Assembly (NCBI GenBank): GCA_002335145.1
Contig: DDBV01000034.1
Coordinates: 1-64,000, forward strand
Reading direction: 5' to 3'
Length of the DNA stretch: 64,000 nucleotides
Source of the DNA: Patescibacteria group bacterium UBA2023
GTDB taxonomy: Bacteria; Patescibacteriota; Gracilibacteria; BD1-5; UBA2023
A model generated the notes under the pieces. That model saw only the letters and a program-made list of their open reading frames with translations, did not search any database and had not been told where the DNA came from. Position 1 is the first letter of the stretch. Each line of letters opens with the position of its first letter. Below are positions 26,450-38,404 of this stretch, in pieces. The translations under genes were made by a program, and so were the position numbers.

Positions 26450-29400
26450 ATGACTTTCCCATCCGCCGATCCCCGGCAGTCCTTCTGGCAGCTCCAGCAG
26501 GAGATGCTCGCATACTGGAAACAAGAGCAGACGTTCGAGAAATCTGTCTCGTCTCGCCCTGCTGATAATCCCTACCGATTTTATGACGGGCCTCCGTTCA
26601 TTACCGGTATACCCCATTACGGGAACTTGCTCTCTAGTATTACTAAGGACGCAGTTGGACGATATCAGACCATGCTCGGCAAGCGCGTAGAGCGCGTATG
26701 GGGGTGGGACTGCCATGGTCTGCCTATCGAGCAAAAAGTGCAGTCGGCGCTCGGCCTCGAATCCAACAAAGATATCGAGCGGGACGGAATCGAGAAGTTC
26801 ATACAGGAATGCTACAAGTACACTCGCTCGGTCTCGGCCGAGTGGGAGTGGTATGTGGATAATGTGGGTCGATGGGTGGATTTCAAGAATTCCTACAAGA
26901 CCATGGACCAGGACTACATGGAGTCGGTCATGTGGGTCTTCAAATCGCTCTACGACAAGGGATGTATCTACGAGTGAAAGCGTGTTTCGCTCTATTCCAC
27001 GAAGCTCTCTACGCCTATCTCCAACTTTGAGGTGGCGATGGATAATTCGTACGCCGACCAAAACGATCCGGCGATCACGGTAAAATTCGCGCTCGACGTG
27101 AATGGACCGGAGTGGCAAAATACATTCATCCTCGCCTGGACTACTACGCCATGGACGATCCCCGTGAATATCGCGCTCGCGGTGAATAAGGCAGTAGAGT
27201 ACGTGCGGGTACGAGCCGGAAATGAAGACTACATCATTGCAAAGAATCGCATTGAAACAGTCTTCCATGGAAAGGAACACAAGATACTCGGTGATGTATC
27301 AGCAGAATCGCTCATCGGTCTGCGATACGTGCCACCATATGATACATACTACGGTAAGACGGGGAATGATGCGGATCACCGTGTCTATCATGCGGATTTC
27401 ATTACCGATACCGACGGTACGGGTATTGGCCATGAGGCACCGGAATTCGGAGATGTAGACTTCGAGCTTGCCAAGCAAGTAGGACTCACTGTCACCGAAG
27501 CACTCGATAATGAAGGTCGATATACCGCACAGGTCGCTCGATTCCAGGGACGGTTTTACCGTGATATGAACGATGCCATCATCGCGGAGCTCGCCGAGAT
27601 GAATCGACTCTGGCGCAAAGAATGAATCACGCACCGCGTGGCCTTCTGTCCGCGCTCGGGCGTACCGCTCATCTACAAGGCCCAGAAATCCTGGTTCATC
27701 GACATCGCGTCCAACAAAGAAAAACTCCTGCGTGAGAACGAGAAAATCTACTGGTTTCCAGAACACCTCAAGCACGGGCGTTTTGCCAAGGGAATCGAAT
27801 CCGCGCCGGACTGGTGCATCTCGCGTACGAGATTCTGGGGGGCGCCCATGCCCGTGTGGTGCTCGCAGCATGGCGATGAGACCGTGGTCATCGCCTCACG
27901 TGACGAACTGATGGAACACACTCGCGCCGAGGGGCCGATTACCAAGATCATCCTGGTGCGGCACGGACGGACCGACTACAATGAAGCTGGTCGACATGAC
28001 CACGAAGGAAAAGCACAGCTTACATCTGATGGTGAGCGTCAGTCTGCGGAGATCTCGGCACGTTTTGCAGAAGTCAGTATCGATGCTATCTACTCGTCAC
28101 CACTGAAGCGTTGTCTCGATACCATTGCTCCCCTGGCTTCAGTCAAGGATCTAGACGTACAGACTGATGATCGTCTTCGCGAGGTGACCATGAATGTGCA
28201 AGACCAGACGTTCGATTGTTCTCGCCTCAAATGGGAATCGAATCCTTTTGGAGGAGAGACTCCCCGCGAGGTCTCGGAGCGCGTTGGGGCATTCTTGCGC
28301 GAGATCGTAGCGAAGCATCGGGGAGGTACGGTAGTTGTTTGCTCCCACGGTGACCCTCTCGTTATCATGCGTCAGATTATCCGAGGATTCGATTACGATA
28401 CCGAGAAACCCCAGTACCAGCAGTCCAATAATCCTAAGAAGCACCTAAATATTGCGGAGATTGAGTATATCTTCTCCGATGATCTTTCACCCTTCGACCT
28501 CCACCGACCATATATCGACCGTATCCGCATTCCAAGCACGAAGCATCCAGGTGAATATCTGGAGCGTATCCCCGAGGTGCTCGACGTGTGGCTCGACTCG
28601 GCGAGCATGCCGTATGCACAGGTCCACTACCCGTTCGAGAATCGAGCGGCCATGGAGGCGAGCTTCCCCGCGGATTTCATTGCCGAGTACGTGGGGCAGG
28701 TCCGCGCGTGGTTCTATGTCATGCACGTCATTGGGGTGCTCCTCTTCGATTCTCCTTCGTTCAAGAATGTCATCTCGACTGGCGTCATCTACGGAAACGA
28801 TGGCCGCAAGATGAGTAAGAGTTTCAAAAACTATCCCGACCCGAAGGAGACGATTGAGAAGTATGGGGCGGATGCGATCCGTCTCTACTCGCTCTCGAGT
28901 CCGCTCTTATCGGGTGGCGACATCAATTTCTCCGAGGAGGGGATTATCGAGTCCATGAAGCGGGTGATTCTGCCATTCTGGAATACCTATTCGTTCTTCT
29001 CCACCTACGCCAATATCGACTCGTTCGAACCAAAAAAAGGACAAGTCTGGTTCTTGCGACACGGACTCACTGATCTCAACCAGGCCGAGCGAGTGATGGG
29101 TGATGGTGATGACGGGGATATCAACGATACCGGTCGGGAGCAGGCAACTGCGGCAGGAATCAAGATCGCGCGCGAACTCGATGGAATTGACGTGATTGTA
29201 TCATCGAGCATGCTCCGGACTCGCTCTACCGCCGAGATTGTGGCGCGTGAGATCGGGTATACGGGGGAGATCGTCATCGACCCCGAGCTTCGAGAACAGA
29301 GCTACGGCGAGTGGCAGGGCAAGGATTTCAACGATCTTCGTGCCGAATCAATGAAACGATACGGAACCGAGAAGAACTGGACCCGCATCTATCGCGACAA

Positions 29401-30664
29401 TAATGCCGAGCCGTACGCCGCATTTGAAGAGCGGATCGCTTGTGCCTACGAGCGGATTGTCGCGAGGTACCCAGGAAAAAACGTCCTTATTGTCGCCCAT
29501 GGCGGGACACTCCGCGCCCTGCGAAAACGGCTCTATAATCTGGGGGTCGAAGAAGGGGTCTACGGACAGTTCGGTACGGCCAACTGCGAGCTCGTACCAC
29601 TTCCGCCCCACGTGATAGAAAACGAGCTCGATAAGTGGATTATCACCAAAACTCAGCGACTTGTCTCGACGGTGTCGGAGCGGATGGATTCGTACGATAT
29701 TCCATCGGCCGCTCGGGCAATCACGGACTACATGGATGAATTGACCAACTGGTATATTCGCCGGAGTCGCAGGCGTTTTTGGAAGTCCGAGAACGATGGG
29801 GACAAATTCGCTGCGTACGAGACGCTCTACGGAGTGCTCCGAGATCTTTCGCTCATTCTTGCGCCATTCGCGCCGTTCGTGGCGGAATCCGTTTACCGCG
29901 GGCTTACTGGTCGAGAATCAGTCCATCTCGACTACCTGCCTCTCTACAACGCTTCGAGACTCTTCCTCGATACCGAGGCACTCATGGATACCGCGAAGAA
30001 TGTGGTAAATCTCGGGCTTTCGCTGCGTGCCGCCAAGAAGATCCGTGTCCGCCAACCACTGCAATCTGTAACCATCCCGACAGACCTTCCGGATTACTAC
30101 CGTTCGATCATCCGGGAAGAGCTCAATGTGAAGGAGATTATCGTAGAATCGGACGCTTCCAAGATCGCTCGCAAGATTTGCAAGCCGAATGCACGACTTA
30201 TTGGGGCGCGACTCGGGTCCGCAGTGCAAGATGTCATTCGCCTGGCGAAGATGGGAGAATTTACCCAGCATGAAGATGGATCGGTTTCGGTCGGAGATCA
30301 TACACTCGCACTCGGAGAATTCGAGATCGTCTATGAGCCATACGGAGATACGGCCGATGTACAGGGTGGATTCGGGACAGTCATCGCCATGAATACCACT
30401 ATTACCGAGGAGCTGCGTCTGGAATGAGTCGCCCGTGACCTCGTGCGCGCGATCCAGGATATGCGTAAGGAAGCAGGATATGACGTGAGCGACCGTATTG
30501 TACTCTCGGTATCTGGAGGAGAATGGCCGGTCGTGCGTCCCGTATTTGCGGATTTCATTGCCGGAGAGACGCTCGCCATGATTCGCGAAGACCTCACAGA
30601 TGCCGATATTACTCGGGCAATGGAGGTAGAGGGTCAGTCGTATCACATCACACTCAAACGATAA
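26450..30664 (+). CDS. ileS: Isoleucine--tRNA ligase with two inserted histidine-phosphatase domains
   Basis: The 1404-residue enzyme charges tRNA-Ile; the family is normally 900-1100. It has PPFITGIPHYGN (HYGN 56-59), the WTTTPWT editing motif, WCISRTRFWG, DVWLDSASMP and KMSKS (787-791). A first histidine-phosphatase domain (about 497-650) carries RHGRT (504-508), SSPLKRC and SHGDP (His633). It sits before DLHRPYID in the region that normally links editing and catalytic parts. A second (about 864-1050) carries RHGLT (870-874), SSSMLRTRST, LREQSYGEWQG and AHGGTL (His1017), between KMSKS and the anticodon domain. Three TGAs (26975, 27623, 30425) read as Gly. Confidence 0.97.
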
Positions 30665-31368
30665 ATACCGATCTTGCGAATCTCGAATACGAAGCGCGTG
30701 CTCTCGGGCATGCACTCTCGGTTTGACGGGTCATAAAATCCGGTAAGGAGGCGACCGTCTATCGGGCCATGCTTGATGGACGGTTGATCGCGCTCAAGGT
30801 CTATACCCCGCCTATGCTTCGCTGATTCCGGAATGCGGCCGGATACGTGGAGTGAAAACGCTACCGTTCTTCTTCAGAACGTCGCGCGGCGGAGCGTCGC
30901 AATTGATTCGGCCGCGCGTCCGCCCACGAACGATGGGTGGCGAGGGAATTCTTCCTCCTCAGGCGAGCATGGGATCGCGATATGTCTGTACCGGAGCCGA
31001 TTCTCGCCCTCCGAACCGCGGTATGTATGGAATTTATCGGAGATAACGAACCCGCGCCGAGGCTTCGGGATGTGGAGCTCTCAGATGTCGAAGCTCAGCA
31101 CGCGTTTAATGAGATCATTGTCTGTGTCGACCGTCTGTGGCAGGAAGTGGGAGTCGCTCACTCGGACCTTTCCGACTACAATATCCTCTGGTGGCGGGAG
31201 GTGCCATGGATTATTGATTTTCCCCAGGCGGCGGACCGCCGATCCAATCCGCATTCGGAATCACTTCTCGTGCGCGACGTCACGCGCGTCTGCGAGCACT
31301 TTTCCCGATACTTCCAAACGGATGCGGAAAAAATACTATCCGAACGATTCGGGATCATGACTCGTTAG
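30661..31368 (+). CDS. RIO-type protein kinase
   Basis: About 235 residues with the RIO1 kinase layout: SGKEATVYRA (P-loop), LIALKVYTPP (ATP-binding Lys), HSDLSDYNIL (catalytic loop) and IDFPQAAD (metal-binding Asp). RIO kinases act as ATPases or kinases in ribosome maturation. Four or five TGAs read as Gly (GRVIKSG, MLRGFRN, VEGKRY, RRNGFGR). No ATG, GTG or TTG is found in frame between the ileS end and the P-loop, so the start is unclear: ATA at 30661, overlapping the ileS stop, or a start inside ileS. The listed start is only the frame limit. Confidence 0.82.
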
Positions 31369-31607
31369 TGGAATATTCTTCGCGAGAAAACGGGTTGTGG
31401 TTTTAGTCTGCTTCGAGTACAATCCCTCGGCACTCCGAAACGCGTGCATCTGTTCCGATTTTTTTCTCCTACTTTTTCTCGCTGCTGGGGAACGGCGAGT
31501 GGCGCGGTCTTCGCGCCGCCCAAGCCCTCCCGCACTCGTCCCGCTGCGGCGGGACGAGACTATCGCGCCCAGAGATAAAAGGGGACAAAACGGTTTCGGG
31601 GGCTTTT
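31369..31607. other. Intergenic stretch with two GC-rich hairpins
   Basis: The gap between the RIO kinase and ribF contains a hairpin at 31501-31517 (6-bp stem) and a perfect 10-bp stem with a TGCG tetraloop at 31535-31558. I see no match to RFN (FMN) riboswitch, tmRNA, RNase P or 4.5S signatures, and no convincing ORF. It might be a leader of ribF or a structured RNA. Confidence 0.4.
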
Positions 31608-32291
31608 TTGAAAATCCAAAACGTGTCACACGATTCGATAGATTCCATTGCCATCGGTCGGTTTGATGGCCTGCATCTCGGGCATCGCGTGCTCATAGAG
31701 TCACTCGGTTCATGCGGTGCGCTCGTGGTTATCGATGCGGGGACTCATGATCTTACCCCTATCCGACACATCGAGCGGTTGACGCGGATACCGGTTGTCC
31801 GATTCGATCTCGGTATGATTCGCCACCTTTTTGCGTGTGATTTTATGATACTTCTCTCCGAGATGTTTCCCTCGCTTCGCCGGATCGTAGTCGGAGAGGA
31901 TTTTCGCTTCGGGTGTGAGAGAAGCGGCGATATCGAGACGCTTCGGACATGATTCTCCGGAGAAGTTGTTTGTATTGCGGAGGTTCAGCTCGATGGTGAA
32001 CCGGTTCGATCGAGTCGGATTCGTCATCACCTCGCTCGGGGAAATATCGTGCGCGCGAACGCGCTCCTCGGTCGTGATTATTCGATTTTTTGATCAGTTG
32101 GGCCTGACGGAATACTCCAAAATACCCCGTACATGCTCCCGCTCTGCGGCCAGTACGAGGGATGGACTGAGAACAAACAACAGTCCTGTCGGATCGATGT
32201 ACTCGATACACGCACAATGCGGATTAATCCTGTGTACGATGATGGTGATCTGATTGAGAGAGAAATCTGATTTATCGGAGCTCTTTCGTAG
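31608..32291 (+). CDS. ribF: FAD synthetase / riboflavin kinase RibF, short form
   Basis: RibF makes FMN and FAD from riboflavin. The 227-residue protein has the nucleotidyltransferase motifs: AIGRFDGLHLGH, IVVGEDFRFG and VRSSRIRHHLARGNI (the RIR motif), followed by ALLGRDYSIFG. After that the normal riboflavin-kinase domain (about 130 residues) is replaced by some 60 residues (GPDGILQNTPYMLPLC to FIGALS), so kinase activity is doubtful. TGAs (31950, 32088, 32265) read as Gly. Start TTG 31608 is a guess; GTG 31623 is also possible. The 3' end overlaps the convergent membrane-protein gene by 20 bp. Confidence 0.75.
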
Positions 32292-33999
32292 AGTAGAGCG
32301 TATATTCGTCTGTTTGCTCGATCGGCTCAAACCATGTGTCGAGAAGTGTGGCGTATCGCTCGAAGTCTGCCGTCTTGAAGAGGAGAATATGGTGAATTCC
32401 GAGTGCGCCGAGATCGTAGCGAAATCATAGCTCGGGGTCGGTTGTATCGCCATTCCAAAAGAGTCCTTCTGGCCCCACGTATTTTTCGATTGCACGACTC
32501 GCGAGTCGATCGCTCTGGCTGTATATCGTGCCGATTTCGATATTATCCCCGAAAAGTACGCGCTGGCTCGGGAGGAGGAATGCGGCCGGATTCGCGATGA
32601 CGCGTCCCTGAGTGAATGGAAACGAGAGGGCGATGTGCCACGGGAACGCGAGGACATCGTAGCAGTCTTGGACAACTCCCGTTTCTCGATACTGGCAGGA
32701 CTGGGCGGTATTCGAATCTGATCGGGCGAGTGTCGTATTGAGTGTATGAAAACTCGTTGGATAGGAGGTACCATGTAGCTGTCCGTACACTCCCCATGCC
32801 ATGAGGGGATTTCCTATCGAGATAATGGTGATGCATCCTACTGAAGCCGTCAGGATACTGCGTCATTCACCGAGGTGCGAGAGTCGAGAAAGACGAATAG
32901 CAACTGTCCGGACTCCATGGACTATGAAGAATCCATAGACGACCGCGAGAATTGAGAGCCATTTGTGCGGTTCTCGAAGCCCCGCATAGTATGGGAGGTG
33001 TTCGAACATCCACGCATTGATCGAAAAGAATGCCGACTCCCGCGCCATGCCAAACGAGAGGATATAGGCGATGACCGCGATCGCTATGAGTCCCATGTCG
33101 GCGGTCTTATGGGGGTTCTCGGTATTCGAGAGACGACCCTCTGCTCCAATGAACGCAAGCGCGAAAAGCAACAAAAACGCGACTCGTCCGAGCGAATCCC
33201 ATGCTGTATCGGTCGGGAGAATGCGTCCGCTCGTCTCTCCCCAGAATCCTCGTAGCGAGAGGAGCTTCGCATAGAGGTTCTCTCCGGGTGAGACGGTCGT
33301 GGAGAATGCGATGGCATCGGAGAGGGAAAAACGATCGAGATTTGTCTGCGAGGAAACCTGGGTGATCCAGTAGGCATTGATGCTCAGAATCACGAGAATC
33401 GTCGCGAGGGCGAATCCAATAATCCGTCTCGTGTCGACCGATCGCATTCGGATGAGGAGCATTACAATGCAGATCGGCACGAGGAAGTAGAGCGAATGCG
33501 GTGAGAGTGAGGCTGCGACTGCGGCGATGAGTGCTCCGAGAAGGATGTCTTTCCATTGTCATCGGTCGCGTGCGTAGAGCCAGTACCCCAGCACATACGG
33601 CAGGAGCGCGTGTCCGAGCAGGAGGTAGACCTGTCCCTGTGCGAAGCGCGCGTAGAAGAATGAATTGAAGACAAAGAAGATCATTCCAACGAGAATGAGC
33701 CACCGATTCGATGCATTGGATCGTCTCAGCAGAAATGCCGTGGACGAGAACGAAAGAAGGAGGAGCCCTGCGAGGACGATCTTCTGGACAATGAACGCTG
33801 GGATAATCTCTGAAAGCCACCCCTGAAGCAAGATCCAGGGATATTGATTTGGGTAGTAGAGCGTCTCCACCGGCCAGAGCTTGTCGGCGTAGATCCAGTC
33901 GACCGTCAGGAAGTACCCGCTCGATACGGCATATGGCCCGAATATGACGAGTATTAGGATGAGACTGGCGAGCCCGAGGAAAAGATTATCGCGTTTCAT
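32272..33999 (-). CDS. Polytopic membrane protein, glycosyltransferase C-like, 575 aa
   Basis: Four fragments in one frame join through TGA-encoded Gly. The protein has about ten membrane segments from residue 5 on, with loops such as GYFLTVDWIYADKLWPVE early on and a C-terminal extracytoplasmic domain (RVLFGDNIEIGTIYSQSD to LYSTKELR). The layout resembles GT-C enzymes that use polyprenyl-phosphate sugars on the outer face of the membrane. No clear catalytic Asp can be named. It is the last gene of the seven-gene operon, starting 14 bp inside the end of the preceding gene. Confidence 0.65.
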
Positions 34000-36247
34000 A
34001 GGGTGGTTTCCAGAGAGTGAAGAAATCGAGATCGGCGTACTGGTCTTGGTATCAGGGCGTCCATCAGAGGGTCTTGAGCCAACGTGTCTCTATGGGGAAG
34101 TCCTGGAATCGGTAATCCGATGGAGTGCCGGACAGGCTTGTCCCATCAGCGAGTGTGTATTGTATAGCACTGATGTGGACGGTCTTTCGCTCTCGATCGA
34201 GCGACTCGGTGGGCGTGTCGAAGATCGTTATGCAGGTATTGCGTACATCGGTCGGCTGGTCGAGCAGGATCACCGCTTCATGATGATTGTCGAGCAATGT
34301 TGCGGACTCAAAATCATTGATTCCGAAATTCACCATGGTATCTGCATCGCGATCAATCTGGTACTTGATCGAGAGACTCACGACATCCGATCGAGGGGTT
34401 TCATCGCAGAAGAGCACGCTCTCATCATTGCTGTCGTGGGTGCTCGTATAGATAGAATCTTCGGTCGTCCCGTAGTCGGCGTAGAGGTTATTCTTGTTCG
34501 ATGTCGCCACTGCATCTATACGGTGGTCTCGGAGGTACCGGGCGAATTCATCGGGCCCGAAAAACAGGGGAGCGGAGAGCTGATTTGAGAAATCTCGACC
34601 GTAGAGATAGAAGGAGAATACTTGATTGACGAGGAGGATATTGGAATCCCGCATCGTCTCACAGATGAGCGACCATGCCGATCGGTAGTCATCGCGTTCG
34701 AGATTTCAAATGTGCTCGATCTTATCACAGTAGTCCGAGGTGGTTGGAATCGCGAGCTGCTGCATGCCGGAATTCGCCTGCGTATAGGCCCCGATGAATG
34801 GGAACGCGATCCAGACATTGAGGAAGACGCATGCCCAGACAAAGATTCATCGCCATGCGAATCGCGAGACGAGCAGAATCACGAATGCGTTGAGGATTAC
34901 GAGTGCGAAGAGGTGGTAGCGCAGCGTGAGAAACAGGGGTGTCGAGATCGACACGTAGAGCATGTATCCGACCGCGAAGATAGCGAGAAAGAGCTGGAAT
35001 CGGGTCATGCGCCGAGCGAAGACCGCGAGGAAGCTGACGTATCCGATCACCATGGTGAATCCGTAGAGTCCGATACCATTATCGTAATTGTAGATGAGGC
35101 GTTGCCAGAAGAACTGTGGTAGGTGGTAAAAGAACGTGGAATAGTTGATCTGATCGTTGAAGATGAGTCGAGAGAGAATACTCGCAGCATTCGTACCGAG
35201 TCACGCGCCGGTTTCTTCGGTGTGAATAATATTGAGCGGGTAGAGAGGATTACCGTGCACGAGCCAGTTGTTGATGTGATTGGAGCAATTGAATGCAATC
35301 CACACCACGAGTCCCGTGCTGATCATGCTCCATGCCATGAGGGATCGAGATCGGATGAATGCGATGACCTCTCGGAAATGGACCACCGAGTAGACGGTGA
35401 AGATGAACGCAACGTAGATGAATGCCGTGAGTTTGAATCAGAGAATGAATGCACCGAGAAATCCCGCCATGAGATACGACCGACGTAGGAGCAGGACGAG
35501 GATGATGAGAATCAGCGCGTGCAGGAATGTATCTCCTCGCACGAAGAAATGCAGGAAGACGACCGGAATGGAGAGTGTGAGGACGGTCGAGAGACCGAGC
35601 CACGGACCGTACTCTATCCCAGCGTCCTCAAAAAGCAGCGAGAGCAGGCGCGCCGTCGCGAGCGCGAACAACAACATGGCGAGAATGCCAGCGATCTGCA
35701 CGCCGACAATGGACATGCCCGCGAGTGCGAGCAGGTACCCCATGACGAAATAATGATGCTTCGGATACCACTGCCAGATGTCGTTGTGCCAGTAGTGCGA
35801 GAGCCCGAGATCCATGGTCCACCCCCCGTGATGGAGCATCTCCACCGTGATCGACAGGTGGTACATGAGCTCATCTCCACCGAATGGAATGGTATTATAG
35901 ATACCGAGAGAGAGGAGAATCAGCACTGATCCAATCGCGATCCATCCGGCGTCCGGTCGAATTCATCGGGTCGATGCTTCGAATCCACGAGCAATATCCC
36001 GTATGAAGAATGCGAGAATCCCACCAAGAATCACATCGACAACCAGAGCCACCGGAACGACAGTATCGGGAGTCCAGAGGCCGAAGAGTCCGAGGATTGT
36101 CCCGAGGATCACTGCCTTCACGATGAGCGAGAGGATCATGGCAATCCCAACAGAGAGTGCTCCATTCGTGAGGCCACGACCGACCAAGAGGCATCCGGTG
36201 ACGAGCCCCAGAACGAGATCGAGCGCGATAACGCCGTATCAGAGCAT
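33986..36247 (-). CDS. Large polytopic membrane protein, GT39/PMT-like, 753 aa
   Basis: TGA codons join six fragments into a 753-residue frame. The N-terminus (about 100 residues) has three membrane helices of unknown kind (LGYGVIALDLVLGLVTG, ILSLIVKAVILGTILG). Then the motif FGGDELMYHLSITVEML near residue 124 resembles the first extracellular loop of GT39/PMT-type and similar glycosyltransferases, where acidic residues are catalytic. Many helices follow, and a C-terminal extracytoplasmic domain. It probably transfers a sugar from a polyprenyl carrier to an envelope glycan or protein. It starts 3 bp after the flippase-like gene. Confidence 0.7.
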
Positions 36248-36250
36248 GGC

Positions 36251-36616
36251 TTATTCTATGGTAACAATGACGATTCCTGCAATGATGACGCCGATGCCGA
36301 TCCATCGAGTCAGCGGGATATGCTCGCTGAGTACGAGTAGCGCGAGTAGTGGCGTGACCACATACGTGAGTGCGAGCATGGGCTGGAGTTGGGAGAGTGG
36401 CACCCGTGAGAGGAGATAGATCCATATCGCGGTCGGCAGGAGGTAGCACATGATTCCGCCCATGAGCCAGGGATTCAGGACGACATGCTGCCACACAGAC
36501 GATATGGTCGGCTCGATCGATCGGACGGACGATGATCCGATTTTCAGCAGGATTGCCCCAATCGCGCCCAGGAGAATCCCCGCGAGGTAGAGGGTGATAT
36601 TGAGAGGAGTGAACAT
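36251..36616 (-). CDS. Small EamA/SMR-like transporter, 121 aa
   Basis: Four hydrophobic segments (about residues 5-25, 40-65, 75-95, 102-120) and the sequence LSRVPLSQLQPMLALTYVV fit the small multidrug resistance/EamA superfamily. Members next to lipid-carrier glycosyltransferases (as ArnE/ArnF) flip polyprenyl-phosphate sugars. The position between a methyltransferase and a GT39-like gene supports a flippase role, which is inference. It has no TGA and starts 1 bp after its upstream neighbour. Confidence 0.75.
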   Translation of the reverse strand: MFTPLNITLYLAGILLGAIGAILLKIGSSSVRSIEPTISSVWQHVVLNPWLMGGIMCYLLPTAIWIYLLSRVPLSQLQPMLALTYVVTPLLALLVLSEHIPLTRWIGIGVIIAGIVIVTIE

Positions 36617-36617
36617 G

Positions 36618-37349
36618 CTACTTTTTCGTGATGATCGCCACGAGTCTTGGTCCGAAGACCCGATTGCCGTAGGCGTAGGTCGGGAGTGTGAAGAATGCAG
36701 AGAAAAGCTCGACCGCGAGTCCCACGATGAATGTGAGCGAAAGTGTGATATTCGTTGAGAAGAATGGTCGATAAAACGTATTGTAGCACCGGACCGAGCA
36801 GGATTTCATGTTCCATTGCACGGCCTCACGCAGGGACTTGTCGGCGAAGTGGGTATAGTGGGAGTAGTCCCCGTAGGCCATGTAGCTGCCGAAGAGCGTA
36901 TTGGCGAGATTCGGCACCTCCACGAGGAGGCGTCCGCCGCTCGAGAGGCGCGACTCCACGAGCGGCAGGAGCCGGTCGATGGTCTTTTTCTCGAAGTGCT
37001 CCAGCACGTGGCGCATGATGATGAGATCATAGGCGGGTCATTCGCGCTCCAGGAAATCTACAACATCCGACTCCTCGATGTGAAACGACGACGTCTCGGG
37101 GTTGGCACGCAACGCCTCGACGACCGTATGGGAGATATCGAGGAGGGTGAAGTCTTCACTCTTGAGGCCAAACGTCCCGCGAATATACGCGCTGAATCCT
37201 CCATTGCCAGGGCCGATTTCGAGCACGCGCATGCCCGGGCGCAGGTATGCGAGGTGTCGGCGATACATGCCGAACATCTTGTTCATCTCGGGGTCGAACC
37301 TGCGAATATTGGTCTCGTAGTAGTCGTCTATATTTCGTTCGGTACTCAT
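36618..37349 (-). CDS. SAM-dependent methyltransferase (class I)
   Basis: The 243-residue protein has SAM-binding motif I (RVLEIGPGNGGFSAY), motif II region (FTLLDIS), YDLIIMRHVLEHFEKK as the acidic/aromatic motif IV and GGRLLVEVPN as post-motif. One TGA (LEREGPAYD) joins the two halves. The C-terminus has hydrophobic stretches (LTFIVGLAVELFSAFF) that may associate with the membrane. It overlaps the GT9 gene by 22 bp and is in the envelope operon, so an O-methylation of a glycan or lipid sugar is likely. Substrate unknown. Confidence 0.88.
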
Positions 37350-38401
37350 TGGTGGGTGAGAAAGGAAGTAATAACGGTATCAGGCGTGAGTTCTTGTAGG
37401 CAGGCGAATTTGTACGGGCAGGGCGGAGTCTGGCTGTATCGGGCGGAGTTGCATCCGATGCAGGGGATCGATCGTCTGATGACGTGCGATCCCGCGCCCC
37501 ATTTTTCGGCTACGCCCGGGCCGAAGATAGCGAACCGATGGGGGACTCTCGCGAGTGTGCCAAGATGTAGGGGTCACGAGTCGGTTGAGAGCAGGTGTGA
37601 GACAGATTCCAGTACTTCGAGCGTGCCGCCGAGCGTGAGATTGCCAGCTTCGTTTCGGAGATTCTTGTGACGATACGCTTTTGCGATCTTGTCATTGAGC
37701 TCTTTTTCTGCGGGTCCGCCGATCAGGATTACTTCGTCGAATCGGTCTCCGATCCGGTCGAGCACCTCGCGCCAGTGGTCTGGTGGCCAGAGACGGCCCG
37801 GGTGCGATGCGCCCGCGAAGACCGCGAGCGTATTCCCGCGGCTGCGACTCACGGGGGTGAATATGGGACGTTCCTGTATGCCGAATGGTTCGAGGAGTCG
37901 CATGAAGCTTTCGGCTTCGTAATCTTCTTGGGAATATCGCACGAATGCATCATAGAGATTGCGCCGCTCGTTCGTATCGAATCCGATGATGATCGATCGG
38001 CGGATGAATCGTGACGCGACCGCCGAGAGATAGAATGATTGCTCGGTATCGAGGATCACATCATACCGATGGTGGCGAATGAGACGTATCATATCACTCG
38101 GGCTATCGAGATGATTGATATGACGAATCATCCCACGAGACCGCAGGATGGAAAAGACTCCAGCATTGCGCTGCATGCAGAGAATATCTACGGTCTTGCC
38201 ATGATCCGAGAGCCACCGGATGAGTGGTGCGAGGAGCGCGGCGTCTCCTATACCGCCCGGGCGGATGAGTAAGAACTCCGAATGGTCGTCAAGATTCCAT
38301 GATGGGATCGGACGCGCATTGCGGCCTCGACCCATGCCCATGAGCTTCACAGTGAGCCGGCCGATGGTTGCGTCGATGAATTTGATCGTGCGGTCGTTCA
38401 T
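37328..38401 (-). CDS. GT9-family (heptosyltransferase-like) glycosyltransferase
   Basis: The 357-residue protein has LLIRPGGIGDAALLAPLIRW at the N-terminus, the FAGASHPGRLWPPDHW motif in the middle and STDSGPLHLGTLA near the donor site, all typical of GT9. The Gly in DSGP is TGA (37572-37574), a position nearly always Gly in the family. The C-terminal CIGCNSARYSQTPPCPYKF with several Cys is also seen in family members. It transfers a sugar (heptose-like) from an ADP or other nucleotide donor. The overlap with the methyltransferase start and the nearby adenylyltransferase RfaE2 homologue suggest a heptose-type glycan. Confidence 0.92.
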
Positions 38402-38404
38402 GGC

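Noticed and set aside
26267-27280. A 337-codon open frame on the minus strand
   Set aside because: It lies opposite the start of ileS and its sequence resembles no protein.
31500-31607. 4.5S RNA, tmRNA, RNase P RNA or FMN riboswitch
   Set aside because: None of the conserved core sequences of these RNAs could be found, only simple hairpins.
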